NCBI GenBank assembly: GCA_036489885.1
Contig: DASXEW010000003.1
Span: 1,178,001 to 1,242,000 of the forward strand
Direction of reading: 5' to 3'
Length of the DNA stretch: 64,000 nucleotides
Origin: Candidatus Baltobacteraceae bacterium
Lineage (GTDB): Bacteria > Vulcanimicrobiota > Vulcanimicrobiia > Vulcanimicrobiales > Vulcanimicrobiaceae
This document shows, one piece after another, positions 16,712-26,134 of this stretch. Position 1 is the stretch's first letter. Each line of letters starts with the position of its first letter. Under the pieces are notes generated by a model. The model saw only the letters and a list, made by a program, of their open reading frames with translations. It was not told the origin of the DNA and ran no database searches. The translations under genes and the position numbers were made by a program.

Positions 16712-17140
16712 ATGAAAACGGACCCCGAGTTGTGCAATTGTCTAGCTCTCCGGCAAGCGACCCGATTAGTTACGAAGATCTACGACGCCGCTCTCGCTTC
16801 CGTTGAGCTCGGAGCGAATCAGTATTCGATTCTCTCGCGATTGCAGCGCGGTGGTCCGAGCACGCTTGGCGATCTGGCGGATTCGCTCGTCATGGACCGC
16901 TCGACACTTGGGCATTTGGTGCGTCCGCTTGAGAAGCGCAGCCTCATTCGGCTCGCAGTCGGAGAACATGACCGGCGTGCTCGTTTGCTGACGCTAACGC
17001 GTTCGGGCGAATCGCTTTTGCAGAAAGCTCGACCGCTCTGGTCGTCGGCGCAACGCAAGTTCGAGGGGGCGTTTGGCGCGGATTCAGCGCAGCGTTTGCG
17101 GACGCTCTTGAGCGACGTCGTCGCGAGCGACTTCGCGTGA
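16712..17140 (+). CDS. MarR-family transcriptional regulator
   Basis: 142 residues. Winged-helix core: ANQYSILSRLQRGGPSTLGDLADSLVMDRSTLGHLVRPLEKRSLIRL, then the wing HDRRARLLTLTRSGESLL. Start set at ATG 16712; an in-frame ATG at 16682 lies inside the promoter palindrome and cannot be used. The gene is followed by the efflux transporter with GTGA overlap, the usual autoregulated MarR-efflux arrangement. It probably binds the palindrome in its own promoter and is released by a small aromatic or toxic compound. Confidence 0.9.
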   Translation: MKTDPELCNCLALRQATRLVTKIYDAALASVELGANQYSILSRLQRGGPSTLGDLADSLVMDRSTLGHLVRPLEKRSLIRLAVGEHDRRARLLTLTRSGESLLQKARPLWSSAQRKFEGAFGADSAQRLRTLLSDVVASDFA

Positions 17141-18540
17141 ACGTCAGTAAGCCGCTCGTCCTTATCTGTTCGGCTGCAACGTGTTCGCTGATCATGCTCG
17201 ACACGAACATCGTCGCCGTTGCGTTGCCAACCATCGGCCGCGAGCTGCACGCCGGTTTCGTGAGCATGCAGTGGGTGATCAGCGCATACTTGATCACGTT
17301 CGCGTCGCTGCTGTTGCCCTCCGGGACCCTCGCCGACCTTTACGGGCGCCGGCGGATGGTCATGATCGGCATCGCGCTTTTCCTTGTATCGTCGGCGACC
17401 TGCGGTCTTGCACAATCAGCGCTCGTCCTCGAGCTTTCGCGCGCGATTCAAGGCGTTGGCGCGAGTATGTTGCTGACATCGGCGCTCGCAATCATCTCCG
17501 CGACGTTTCGGGGGGCCGAGCGTGCGCGTGCATATGCATTTTGGGGAACGTCGATCGGTGCTGCGATGACGTGTGGCCCGATTCTGGGCGGCGTCATCAC
17601 GGGCTTATTCGGATGGCGCTGGGCGTTCTTAATCAATATCCCGCTTTGCGTCGTCTTTCTCGTCGCAATGCGCGCGTTCGTGCCCGAATCGCGCGATCCG
17701 GAGAAACGACGGCTCGATTTTGCCGGGGTCTTCACGCTTAGTACGAGTCTGTTCTTGTTGGTGTGGGCGCTCATCGACGGAAATCGTGAGGGCTGGGTCT
17801 CGACACAGATTCTCGGGCGTCTTTTCGCCGCGGTGCTGCTACTGATTGCCTTTGTAATACTCGAGCGTCTCCAAGCGCAGCCGATGCTCGATTTCGAACT
17901 GCTTTCCAGTCCGCGCTATGTTGGCGCCGCGTCGGCAATGTTCGGTTACGGAGCCGCGGCGCAAGTGATGATTTTCTTTCTGCCCCTGTATCTCCAGAGT
18001 TGGATGAAGTTGGCGCCGATGGCTGCGGGATTCGCAATGCTGCCATTCGCCCTTCCGCTTGTGATCGCGCCACCGCTCGCCGCTCACTTTCTCGAACGGC
18101 TCACGCACCGCAGCCGTTTAGCCATCGGACTCGGCATCGCTGCCGCGGGAGATTTCTCGATCGGCCTCGCCGCCCACGCCGGCGCACCCTATCCCATTAT
18201 GACGGTCGCGATGCTCGTCGCTGGTTTTGGAACGGGACTTTTGAATCCGGAAACGGCGCGCGCTATGCAAGCCCAAGCCTCGCCCGAGCGCGCGGGGATG
18301 GCCTCCGGTATCGGTGCCACGATTCGGTTCGTCAGTCTGGTAATCGGCGTCGCCGTGCTGGGAGCTGTTTTCCACGCCGGCTTCGCAGTCTCGGCATTTG
18401 TGGCGGTCGGGATTGCCTTGCTCGCGCTGGTGGGGACCCTTATTCTTCTTAGGCAAGAGGGATGGGTACAAGCAGAGCGTTCGAGAGAGGAATCACATGG
18501 AACGCGAAGAGCGTGGGCGCCCGCTGCACACCGAAGCTGA
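17137..18540 (+). CDS. DHA2-type (EmrB/QacA) MFS drug efflux transporter
   Basis: 467 residues with about 14 hydrophobic segments. Motif C-like and family features: LDTNIVAVALPTIGREL at the first helix, GTLADLYGRRRMVMIG (loop 2-3 motif A), and GASMLLTSALAII. The GTG start overlaps the marR stop. Expected to export drugs or toxic metabolites by proton antiport under control of the upstream MarR protein. Confidence 0.9.
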   Translation: MNVSKPLVLICSAATCSLIMLDTNIVAVALPTIGRELHAGFVSMQWVISAYLITFASLLLPSGTLADLYGRRRMVMIGIALFLVSSATCGLAQSALVLELSRAIQGVGASMLLTSALAIISATFRGAERARAYAFWGTSIGAAMTCGPILGGVITGLFGWRWAFLINIPLCVVFLVAMRAFVPESRDPEKRRLDFAGVFTLSTSLFLLVWALIDGNREGWVSTQILGRLFAAVLLLIAFVILERLQAQPMLDFELLSSPRYVGAASAMFGYGAAAQVMIFFLPLYLQSWMKLAPMAAGFAMLPFALPLVIAPPLAAHFLERLTHRSRLAIGLGIAAAGDFSIGLAAHAGAPYPIMTVAMLVAGFGTGLLNPETARAMQAQASPERAGMASGIGATIRFVSLVIGVAVLGAVFHAGFAVSAFVAVGIALLALVGTLILLRQEGWVQAERSREESHGTRRAWAPAAHRS

Positions 18541-18712
18541 CGAAGAAGATCCGCTGAGCAGCGACGAAGCCGCTGTCATGGGCGCGCAGGCTGACCGTCA
18601 TTTGCGCGATATTCCGAAAGAACGCCAAACGGTCTACGGCGATGTCGACGAAGGCTACGACAACGAAGATCAGGCCGATGCCAATCAGGCCGGCCCGGGC
18701 GAACACGTTTAG
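18497..18712 (+). CDS. Small acidic hydrophilic protein
   Basis: 71 residues beginning MEREERGRPLHTEADEEDP, very rich in Asp, Glu, Gln and Asn, with no hydrophobic core; likely disordered. A GAGAGG Shine-Dalgarno sits eight bases before the ATG. It overlaps the 3' end of the efflux gene by 44 bases in another frame. The short length leaves some doubt, but the ribosome site and independent frame support it. Function unknown; it is reminiscent of small stress-type hydrophilic proteins. Confidence 0.5.
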   Translation: MEREERGRPLHTEADEEDPLSSDEAAVMGAQADRHLRDIPKERQTVYGDVDEGYDNEDQADANQAGPGEHV

Positions 18713-18714
18713 AG

Positions 18715-19242
18715 CTACGTCGTCGTAAACGAGCCGATCGGCCCGTTTGCGCTGCAGTCCGGTCCTGAGCCTCCACCCAAATACGCATAGTACGTCGTGT
18801 GAGGTTGCAGCGCTGAAACTGCTTGCTGAGCTGGAGTAGCGGCGATGTAAATGGTGTTTGCGAGCGTGATTGCAGCCGATGGCGTTGGGACCTGCGACTG
18901 CGTTATCTGCTGGAAGTTCGAGAAGTTGTCCGACGTGGAATTGTTCGCAGCCTGCGCAACGTGGTTCTTCGTTGAAAATTCTAGGAGATAGCCCCCGGAG
19001 TTGTATGTCCCGACATTGATGTCGGCGAGCACGAAGATTTGCAAATTGTCCGGGACGCCCGTCGCGTTCGGCTCCGGATAAATCATTTGCGGCGTTATAC
19101 CGTTCGGATATGTGCATAGCGGTGTTAGGGGAGTGTACGAACCGCTGTCGTCGTCTGGCGCACCGCATCCGGCAAGCGCGATGGCAATCGAACAAAGTGA
19201 CGCTATTGCGGCGATGCGAACGGCAATCCAATATCTGCCCAC
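18715..19242 (-). CDS. Lipoprotein with Ig-like/Big-type domain
   Basis: 175 residues. A signal peptide ends in the lipobox IALAGC (Cys ~25). The mature part starts with an acidic linker, then a beta-rich domain (MIYPEPNATGVPDNLQIFVLAD, resembling bacterial Ig-like Big_5 strands) and a closing TTYYAYLGGGSGP segment. Probably surface or periplasmic, attached by lipid. Convergent with the small acidic gene, 2 bases apart. Confidence 0.65.
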   Translation of the reverse strand: MGRYWIAVRIAAIASLCSIAIALAGCGAPDDDSGSYTPLTPLCTYPNGITPQMIYPEPNATGVPDNLQIFVLADINVGTYNSGGYLLEFSTKNHVAQAANNSTSDNFSNFQQITQSQVPTPSAAITLANTIYIAATPAQQAVSALQPHTTYYAYLGGGSGPDCSANGPIGSFTTT

Positions 19243-19335
19243 GGTAGCTTCCTCTGCGCCCGGATGTCTCCGACTGCTAGGATGCTAACCGAGAAAGCTT
19301 GCGTGTGCCTTGGCACAAGCTGCGAAGAAGCTGGA

Positions 19336-19638
19336 TTAGAGCTCGACGAAGATGTCGTCGCCGGCGGTGCGGACCTTATAGGTCTGCACCGGCACGATTG
19401 CGGGCAGCGTGAGCGCTGCGCCGCTCTTCACATCGAAGAACGCGCCGTGACGCGGACACATGATCCGGTCGCCCATCAGCTCCCCTTCATCCAGCGGTCC
19501 GCCGTCATGCGTGCAGACATCTTCGATCGCGAATATCTCACCCGCGACGTTGCACAGCAGCACGCTCTGCGCATCGACGGTGACGCGCTTGGTCGTGCCG
19601 TCTGCGATTTCGCTCTTGCGAGCTACGGGCTGCGCCAT
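19336..19638 (-). CDS. Rieske [2Fe-2S] ferredoxin
   Basis: 100 residues. Cluster ligands are visible in VCTHDGGPL (C42, H44) and CPRHGAFFD (C61, H64), with the typical spacing of small NirD/BphA3-like Rieske ferredoxins. The protein carries electrons to an oxygenase or other oxidase. It is encoded 8 bases after sufB on the same strand, as seen in some suf operons where a Rieske protein accompanies cluster assembly. Confidence 0.9.
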   Translation of the reverse strand: MAQPVARKSEIADGTTKRVTVDAQSVLLCNVAGEIFAIEDVCTHDGGPLDEGELMGDRIMCPRHGAFFDVKSGAALTLPAIVPVQTYKVRTAGDDIFVEL

Positions 19639-19646
19639 CCCGGCGG

Positions 19647-21080
19647 TTAGCCTACGGCGCCTTCCATCTCGAGCTTAATCAAGCGATTCAACTCAACTGC
19701 GTATTCCATGGGCAGTTCCTTAACGAAGAAATCGAAGAAACCGTTGACGATCAACGCTGTAGCGTCGGCTTCCGAGAGCCCGCGGCTCATCGCGTAGAAG
19801 AGCTGCTCTTCGCCGATCTTCGAGACGCTGGCCTCGTGCTCGACCGTCGATTGCTGCTCGTGAATCTTCATCGTCGGCTTCGTATCGCTCGACGACTTGT
19901 CGTCCATGATCAGAGCGTCGCATTTCACACGCGTCTTCGCACCCGTCGCGCCCTCATGAATCTCGACGAGGCCGCGATAGGTCGTCTTGCCGCCGTGTGC
20001 CGAGACGGACTTGTTCGTGACGACCGACGTTGTGTTCGGGGCGGCATGGATGACTTTCGCGCCGGCATCTTGATGCTGGCCTTCGCCCGCAAACGCTGCC
20101 GAGAGAATCTCGCCGCGCGCACCTTCACCCATGAGATAGATTGCCGGATACTTCATCGTCAGGCGCGAGCCGATGTTGCCGTCGACCCATTCGACCGTTG
20201 CATTCTTGTGCGCGACCGCGCGCTTCGTGACGAGGTTGAATATGTTGCGATACCAGTTCTGAATCGTCGTGTAGCGAATGCGCGAGCCCGGCATTGCGAT
20301 CAATTCAACGACGGCCGAATGCAGCGACGACGTTGAAAACTGCGGCGCCGTGCAGCCCTCGATGTAGTGTACCTTCGAGCCTTCGTCCGCGATGATCAGC
20401 GTGCGCTCGAATTGGCCCATATTCTCGGTGTTGATCCGGAAATAGGCTTGCAGCGGCATCTTGACTTCGACGCCCGGCGGAACGTAGACGAACGAACCGC
20501 CCGACCACACCGCGCTGTTCAGCGCTGCGAACTTATTGTCGCCCGGCGGAATCACGGTCGCCATGTACTTGCGCACGATATCGGGATGCTCGCGCAGCGC
20601 CGTGTCCATGTCGCAGAAGATGACGCCGCTTTTCTCGAGATCCTCGCGGACCGAGTGGTAGACGACTTCCGACTCGTATTGTGCCGAAACGCCGGAAAGA
20701 AACTTTCGCTCAGCTTCAGGAATGCCCAAGCGATCGAAAGTGCGCTTGATGTCGTCCGGCACGTCATCCCACGACTGCTCCGTTTTCTCAGTCGACTTCA
20801 CGAAGTAGTGAATGTTGCTGAGGTCGATCTCGGAGAGTGCCTCGGTGTCCGCCCAAGCGGGCATCGGCTTAGCATGGAACAGCTCGAGCGCCTTTAAACG
20901 GAAGGCGCGCATCCAGTCCGGCTCGCCCTTCATTTCGGAGATCTTGAGAACGATCTCGGCGTTCAGGCCTTTAGCCGACTTGAAGACGTAGTTTTCCGGG
21001 TCGTGAAACCCGTACCGGTAGTCCTCGACCAGCGCTTGTGCGGTTAGCGGACTAACCTGCTCTTTAAGTTCCGTTGCCAT
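19647..21080 (-). CDS. sufB: Fe-S cluster assembly scaffold SufB
   Basis: About 477 residues from MATELKEQ; an ATG one codon upstream is possible, but a GGAG site is better spaced for this one. Family segments: [48 protein letters not shown], and the C-terminal [18 protein letters not shown]. SufB is the scaffold of the SUF machinery and normally works with SufC and SufD. Neither is encoded beside it; only the Rieske ferredoxin follows. Confidence 0.95.
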   Translation of the reverse strand: MATELKEQVSPLTAQALVEDYRYGFHDPENYVFKSAKGLNAEIVLKISEMKGEPDWMRAFRLKALELFHAKPMPAWADTEALSEIDLSNIHYFVKSTEKTEQSWDDVPDDIKRTFDRLGIPEAERKFLSGVSAQYESEVVYHSVREDLEKSGVIFCDMDTALREHPDIVRKYMATVIPPGDNKFAALNSAVWSGGSFVYVPPGVEVKMPLQAYFRINTENMGQFERTLIIADEGSKVHYIEGCTAPQFSTSSLHSAVVELIAMPGSRIRYTTIQNWYRNIFNLVTKRAVAHKNATVEWVDGNIGSRLTMKYPAIYLMGEGARGEILSAAFAGEGQHQDAGAKVIHAAPNTTSVVTNKSVSAHGGKTTYRGLVEIHEGATGAKTRVKCDALIMDDKSSSDTKPTMKIHEQQSTVEHEASVSKIGEEQLFYAMSRGLSEADATALIVNGFFDFFVKELPMEYAVELNRLIKLEMEGAVG

Positions 21081-21101
21081 CATGCTCCACTCTATCAGAC
21101 C

Positions 21102-21115
21102 CACTATAGATAGTG
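21102..21115. promoter_or_regulatory. Palindrome over the putative sufB promoter
   Basis: CACTAT-AG-ATAGTG is a perfect 14-base inverted repeat about 20 bases upstream of sufB. Read on the minus strand it overlaps a TATAGT that could serve as the -10 element. Suf operons are commonly repressed by iron or Fe-S sensing regulators (IscR, SufR, RirA types), so this is a candidate site; which regulator is not known. Confidence 0.4.
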
Positions 21116-21434
21116 AAGGGTTTTCTGGAATTTCCCTCCCTTACGGAACGCTTGCCTTGCTACTGTGAGCAAAACACTTTACAGGGGGGGCACCAGGGGG
21201 TACACTACGGCTATTGGCGGGGCCGTATTTCGCTATGCGATTTCGGATCCGGCAATCTCGTAGAGGGAGGGCGCGCCCTACGCGCCATCGCGGCGAGACG
21301 CGGCAGCACGAGAAAAAGCTGCCGGCTATAGAGTTCGTCGTTAGGTCGGGGACGTGACCGTGCAGCGCACGCGCCAGCCGACGCATCTGGAGGTGGGATT
21401 TCCCCCAACCGGGATCCGAGGAGACAGGCGGTAA
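21116..21434. other. Divergent intergenic region, sufB/speD
   Basis: About 320 bases with no supportable coding frame. It contains runs of G (around 21184) and purine-rich stretches. A short imperfect hairpin (GGTGGG...CCCAACC, about 21393-21411) lies just before a GGAG-type ribosome site for speD. It must hold the speD promoter and leader; I could not assign a known riboswitch. Confidence 0.5.
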
Positions 21435-21860
21435 TTGGAAGCACTCGGGACGCACATTCTGTGCGAGCTATCGGGATGTGATCCGAACATCCTTACGGAC
21501 GTGGAAGGCATACAAGAGATTTTGAAGGCAGCCGCGCTCAAGGCGAACGCGACGGTCTTAACAACAGCTTTCCATCGTTTTGAACCCCACGGCGTCTCAG
21601 GCGTCGTCGTCATCGCAGAATCGCACTTGTCGATTCATACCTGGCCGGAAACCGGGTACGCAGCGATGGACTTTTACACATGCGGGGCTCACACGAACCC
21701 GGCGGCCGCGTGCGAGTACGCAGCAGAGATGCTGCGGGCGCGTTCGATGCGTACGACCGAGGTCAAGCGTGGGATCCAGGCCCGTAAGAACGAGTACACG
21801 CACGTCGTCACGACCGACCACGAAGAACGTCGGCTGACGCGTAAGAGGCGCACCGCCTAG
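21435..21860 (+). CDS. speD: S-adenosylmethionine decarboxylase proenzyme, class 1b
   Basis: 141 residues from a TTG preceded by GGAGACAGG. The self-cleaving site is Glu62-Ser63 in VIAESHLSIHTWPE, with His68 and Cys83 (FYTCG) at the canonical positions of the Thermotoga-type enzyme. Cleavage makes the pyruvoyl cofactor, and the enzyme supplies decarboxylated SAM for spermidine synthesis. The C-terminal ~30 residues (EERRLTRKRRTA) are a basic extension. The aminopropyltransferase gene lies 4.3 kb downstream on the same strand. Confidence 0.95.
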   Translation: MEALGTHILCELSGCDPNILTDVEGIQEILKAAALKANATVLTTAFHRFEPHGVSGVVVIAESHLSIHTWPETGYAAMDFYTCGAHTNPAAACEYAAEMLRARSMRTTEVKRGIQARKNEYTHVVTTDHEERRLTRKRRTA

Positions 21861-21887
21861 AACGGAAAATTCCGCGGATTCCGCTCC

Positions 21888-21930
21888 AAATAAATGTAGG
21901 CGCTTGGGAAACCAGGCGCCTACATTATTT
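21888..21930. terminator. Strong hairpin terminator after speD
   Basis: Arms 21888-21903 and 21916-21930 pair through GTAGGCGC/GCGCCTAC plus flanking A/T-rich pairs, giving a long stem with a 12-base loop. The A-run on one side and T-run on the other suit intrinsic termination. It closes speD and isolates it from the secreted-protein operon. Confidence 0.75.
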
Positions 21931-22064
21931 ATGAAGACTTTCTGAACTGTCGGCACTAGTAAACTCGCACCAAAAGTCGCTTACTCGCTAGGAAGCTCGC
22001 CGAACGGCGGCCAAACCAGCCGTCCACCTTGGCGTGTAGCTGAGGCGTTCGTACTGGAGGTTTC

Positions 22065-23927
22065 ATGGTGCGCTGGCCGCGTCTATCGTGGGTCTTTGTC
22101 GGCATTGTCGTAACGGCAATGCTCTCCGCGTGCGGAGGCGGCGGAACGAGTAGCGTTGGCGGCGGTGCCGTCGGAACCCAGAGTTCGACTTCATCGGGCT
22201 CCACGTCGACAACCGGGTCAACGACGCTAACGTTCTCGGCGATCTCTGGCGTGAGCTCGTCGTCGATAACGATCCCCGCGGCAAGCGGTGCGACGACGCT
22301 CAACGCAACGCTCGACACGAAGATTCCGGCCGGCGTCGCAGCGCCGTCGGCGTTGACGCTGAAACGCTCCACGCAGTCGATCGGAGGCAGCGATCTCACG
22401 GTGTACGCGGTCGTCGCGCTCACCGTGTCGGGAGCCGTTACGCTTTCCGAGTCGCCCTCGTTCTCATTCACGCTCTCGAAGGTTCCGTCCGGAACTCCGT
22501 ACATCGCGTTCTTCGATGAGAACAACGCCGCTTCGGGTTGGAGCGTTCTGCTTGGACCGGGCGAGATCACGAACCGCACGGTCACCTTTGCATCGCAGGC
22601 GCTTGTTCCGCCGCTCAGCTTCGTCTCGAACGACGTCTACTTATTTGCGCTGATTACAACGGCGAGCGCGCCGACGCCGGGCCTTGCGTATTCCGGTACG
22701 AAATCAACGAACTACACGTACAACTTCAGCTTTAACTGTGTCGACCCCGGGTGCCCCGGCAATACGCCCGCGCCTCTTCCGGCACCGACGACGCTCAGCT
22801 ACAACGTAACGACCACGGTCGGCGCCGGGAGCAACGCGTACCCCGGGACTGCACCTGCATCAGGGTTAGTCGATGAAAGCGTCTCGGAATCCGACGTTTC
22901 GACGTTGGTGACGACCAGTTACACGACCGATTCGTGGGTCGGCTTGTCGACGGCCAGCGCGCCGTACAGCGTGAATCTGTACGGAACGAAGCAGACGGAA
23001 CCGTCTTCGGACAACTTGCCGGTCACGACGACGATCTACGGCACGCCGCAGACAGTCGATCAGTTCCCGCAGTCGAGCAGCATCACGTGGACGAACGCGC
23101 CGGCTGCAAACATTGCGTACAGTTATTCCGACGGTAGCACCGGAACGCGCGTAATCGCCGCCGACGGTACGTACGTCGATACCGAAAATCTTATCGTCGG
23201 TGGTGCCGGCGGGACGATCACGACGACGGAAAACAGCGACGCGTCGGGTTCGATCGCGGGCCCGCTGTTCTCGGGCCTCGTTTCGTCGCTCGTGTTTTCT
23301 GCGCCGTCGAGTGGCCAGATCAACTTCACGGTAAACTTCACTGCGGCCGGACAGTCGGAGTTCGGTGAGCCACCTTCGATACCGTTCGGAGGGGACGCGC
23401 AGTGGTTCAATACGCCGCCGGTCTTCTACACGGAGACGGACGGCATGACGCTGAGTGCGTCGCTTCCGGCCGGCTGCACGCCGAACTCGTTTGGTTCATC
23501 GGCCACCGATGTGAACCGTACGATCAATACCCTCGATACAACGCTCGGCTTCGAGGAGACGACAATCCTCGACAGCTACGAAGTCAACGGCGTACCGATC
23601 TGCATGACCACATCTGACACGCAGAATTACGCGTACGATCAACAAGACAATCAGCCGTTTACGTTCATCTTAGGTGGCCCGCTTGGGCTTGAGGTGATCG
23701 CGACGACTGAAGCGCTCGTATTGCAAGGCTCAGCCTCGACTCAGTCCGCTGCACGAACGACCGCGTCGCTCGGGAGCGTGAGCTCGGATCGCGCAGCCGT
23801 CGCTGCAATCCAGGCGCACCAGCTGAGCTACCTCGCGCACGCACGTGCAGTGCGAAGGCACACGTATCTAACGACACTGCGCAAACAGAGCGCCCAATCA
23901 CTGCGTAGCATCAAGGGAGTTCGGTGA
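22065..23927 (+). CDS. Large Ser/Thr-rich lipoprotein
   Basis: 620 residues with a clear GGAGG ribosome site. The signal peptide ends MLSACGGGG (lipobox Cys ~23), followed by a Gly/Ser/Thr linker. The first ~130 mature residues form a beta-sandwich-like region, and the rest is low-complexity beta-rich sequence with paired cysteines (FNCVDPGCPG). The last ~60 residues are basic and helical (HARAVRRHTYL). I do not recognise the family. The next gene starts at its stop, so it may be exported together with the S53 peptidase. Confidence 0.7.
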   Translation: MVRWPRLSWVFVGIVVTAMLSACGGGGTSSVGGGAVGTQSSTSSGSTSTTGSTTLTFSAISGVSSSSITIPAASGATTLNATLDTKIPAGVAAPSALTLKRSTQSIGGSDLTVYAVVALTVSGAVTLSESPSFSFTLSKVPSGTPYIAFFDENNAASGWSVLLGPGEITNRTVTFASQALVPPLSFVSNDVYLFALITTASAPTPGLAYSGTKSTNYTYNFSFNCVDPGCPGNTPAPLPAPTTLSYNVTTTVGAGSNAYPGTAPASGLVDESVSESDVSTLVTTSYTTDSWVGLSTASAPYSVNLYGTKQTEPSSDNLPVTTTIYGTPQTVDQFPQSSSITWTNAPAANIAYSYSDGSTGTRVIAADGTYVDTENLIVGGAGGTITTTENSDASGSIAGPLFSGLVSSLVFSAPSSGQINFTVNFTAAGQSEFGEPPSIPFGGDAQWFNTPPVFYTETDGMTLSASLPAGCTPNSFGSSATDVNRTINTLDTTLGFEETTILDSYEVNGVPICMTTSDTQNYAYDQQDNQPFTFILGGPLGLEVIATTEALVLQGSASTQSAARTTASLGSVSSDRAAVAAIQAHQLSYLAHARAVRRHTYLTTLRKQSAQSLRSIKGVR

Positions 23928-26125
23928 TGATTCGCACCACGTCACGCGCGCTCGGCGCGATCCTTACCGCAGCGCTGCTCTTCGCCGGTTGCGGCGGAGG
24001 CGGCAGTCACTCATCGCTACCGGCCGGCACCGGAAATCCGAACAGCGGCAACAACGGGTCGACCGGCAACAACAATTCGACCGGCCCAACGTCGCTCGTT
24101 TACGGACAAGCATTCATCTCCAAGCTCTCCTACGTCGGACCTGTGACGAAGGCCGCCGGTATGACAATACCGGTGCTCGTGCGTCAGCAGAACGCGGCAG
24201 GGCTTATTCAATACGCAAAGAGCGCGAGCGATCCGACCTCCGGAAATTACCGGCATTGGTTGACGCCCGCGCAGATCGGCGCGCAATACGGCGCAACGGC
24301 AAACGACTATGCGAACGCAGCAACCTACCTAAAGTCGTTCGGTTTGAAAGTCGGTGGTTGGTCGCAGCGCCAAGTGCTAAGCGTCACCGGCACAACCACG
24401 CAGCTCGCCAAAGCCTTCGGAACGACGTTCGGCGTGTATAACTACGCCGGCCGGCAATACATCGCGGCGAGCTCGGCACCACATCTTCCGAGCACCGTCG
24501 CAATCGCCGCAGCTCCGCTCGTTCAGACTCCGGGCTGCGCGCGCAATGCGAAGACGACGGGATTCCAAGGGCCGTGCGCCACCGGTGCGATCCGAAGCCC
24601 ATACATCATTCAACCGAACCTCGCGAACTTCTACGGCTACGGGCCGCAGCAGATGGCGACGGGCTTCGATTACTCGGGCGCATATTCGGCCGGCTTCAAA
24701 GGCAGCGGCATCACGGTCGGCATCATCGGGACCGGCCCGATTCTCGCCGCCAACGGTAAGTCCGACGATGCGGCTGCGCTCGGGCTCTACTGGAATGCGC
24801 CGATGGCAACTATCACGCAGGTAGCGACCGTCCCGCAAGCCGCAACTGCAGCCAACGGCGGCACGGGCACCGGCGCCTCAGACAACAATCCGACGAATTT
24901 CAGTAACCCGCCGCCTGTGACGAATCCGAACTGCAATCCGGGCACGAACGTTGGTGGAACTTTTGTTCCCAACTACGCGGCGTGCAATCCTGAAGACGGC
25001 GAAGCGCAACTCGATACGCAATCGATCGCATCGCTTGCGCCGGGCTCGAATCTCTACTTCTACATGGCGTATAACTCGAACGAGTTTTGCATCGTCAACA
25101 GCGACGGTTCGACCGATCCGACGCTGCCCGTCGGTCCCACGTGTCCAACCGGTGAAACGCCATATCCACTCGAGGGTATCGATCTCAGCGACGATGAGAT
25201 TCAGCAAGCAATAGCCGACAACAAAGCGGACGCCGTTTCGATGAGCTTCGGCGGTCCGGAAAATCTCAACGAGGAGTTCGGCTACATTCAACCCAGCGGC
25301 AGCCCGCCGGGACTCGGTCAAATCGAGATGGCATCAATGGCCGCCGAAGGCGTTGCCGTCTTCGTGTCGTCCGGTGATGACGGCGCATGGGAATGCTTCG
25401 ATGATTTGGGCAATCCGCTTGGAACAGCGTGCGCGTCGTATCCGGCGTCGGATCCCAACGTCGTAGCGGTCGGCGGCGTAAACATCCCACTCGACCAAGC
25501 CGGCAATCTCACCGGTACGATCACCGCATGGGCCGACAACACGACGACCGGGGGCAACGGAACGTTCGGAAACAACGTCGGCTCCGGCGGCGGTGTTTCG
25601 GCGGTGTTCACTGCACCGTCGTGGCAGGCCTCAGCGCTCAGTGCGTCCATGCGTCTGATCCCCGATTGGTCGCTTGACGCTGATCCGCTGACAGGTCCGG
25701 CGATCTTCATCAACGTTGATTACGGTGGCGGTCCCGAGGCAATCGGCGGCACCAGCGCGTCCGCGCCGGCGTCGGCCGCACTGTGGGCGCTCGTCCTGCA
25801 GGCTTGCAAAGCCAGCGCGACGTGCAACACGGGCGGCACAACCGGTTACCGTCTCGGGAATCCGGCGCCGCTGATCTACGCGATCTACGCGAACAACAAC
25901 TCGCTCAGCGGTGCGTACACGGCCAGCGGCTTTACGCCGAAGCTCGATTACGCGCACGTCTTCTACGACGTAACCTACGGCGACAATCAGGCGGCCCCGG
26001 TACCGGGCCCCGCGCAAACGCCAATCGGATACAATTCCGGACCTGGTTACGATCAAGTAACGGGCGTCGGCGCGCCGTTCGCAGGTCATCTCATTCAGGC
26101 GGTAACGGGAACAACGGTGCCGTAG
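23927..26125 (+). CDS. S53-family (sedolisin-type) secreted serine-carboxyl peptidase
   Basis: 732 residues. Lipobox LLFAGC (C22), linker, then a Pro-kumamolisin activation domain (HWLTPAQIGAQYG..., ~residues 85-195). The catalytic domain shows Glu and Asp in DGEAQLDTQS (~357-362), the oxyanion Asp in SSGDDGAW (~484) and the serine in GGTSASAPASAA (~610). Such enzymes are acid-active endopeptidases. An in-frame GTG three bases upstream is an alternative start. The stop of the previous lipoprotein gene overlaps this start. Confidence 0.92.
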   Translation: MIRTTSRALGAILTAALLFAGCGGGGSHSSLPAGTGNPNSGNNGSTGNNNSTGPTSLVYGQAFISKLSYVGPVTKAAGMTIPVLVRQQNAAGLIQYAKSASDPTSGNYRHWLTPAQIGAQYGATANDYANAATYLKSFGLKVGGWSQRQVLSVTGTTTQLAKAFGTTFGVYNYAGRQYIAASSAPHLPSTVAIAAAPLVQTPGCARNAKTTGFQGPCATGAIRSPYIIQPNLANFYGYGPQQMATGFDYSGAYSAGFKGSGITVGIIGTGPILAANGKSDDAAALGLYWNAPMATITQVATVPQAATAANGGTGTGASDNNPTNFSNPPPVTNPNCNPGTNVGGTFVPNYAACNPEDGEAQLDTQSIASLAPGSNLYFYMAYNSNEFCIVNSDGSTDPTLPVGPTCPTGETPYPLEGIDLSDDEIQQAIADNKADAVSMSFGGPENLNEEFGYIQPSGSPPGLGQIEMASMAAEGVAVFVSSGDDGAWECFDDLGNPLGTACASYPASDPNVVAVGGVNIPLDQAGNLTGTITAWADNTTTGGNGTFGNNVGSGGGVSAVFTAPSWQASALSASMRLIPDWSLDADPLTGPAIFINVDYGGGPEAIGGTSASAPASAALWALVLQACKASATCNTGGTTGYRLGNPAPLIYAIYANNNSLSGAYTASGFTPKLDYAHVFYDVTYGDNQAAPVPGPAQTPIGYNSGPGYDQVTGVGAPFAGHLIQAVTGTTVP

Positions 26126-26134
26126 CTTCGGCGC

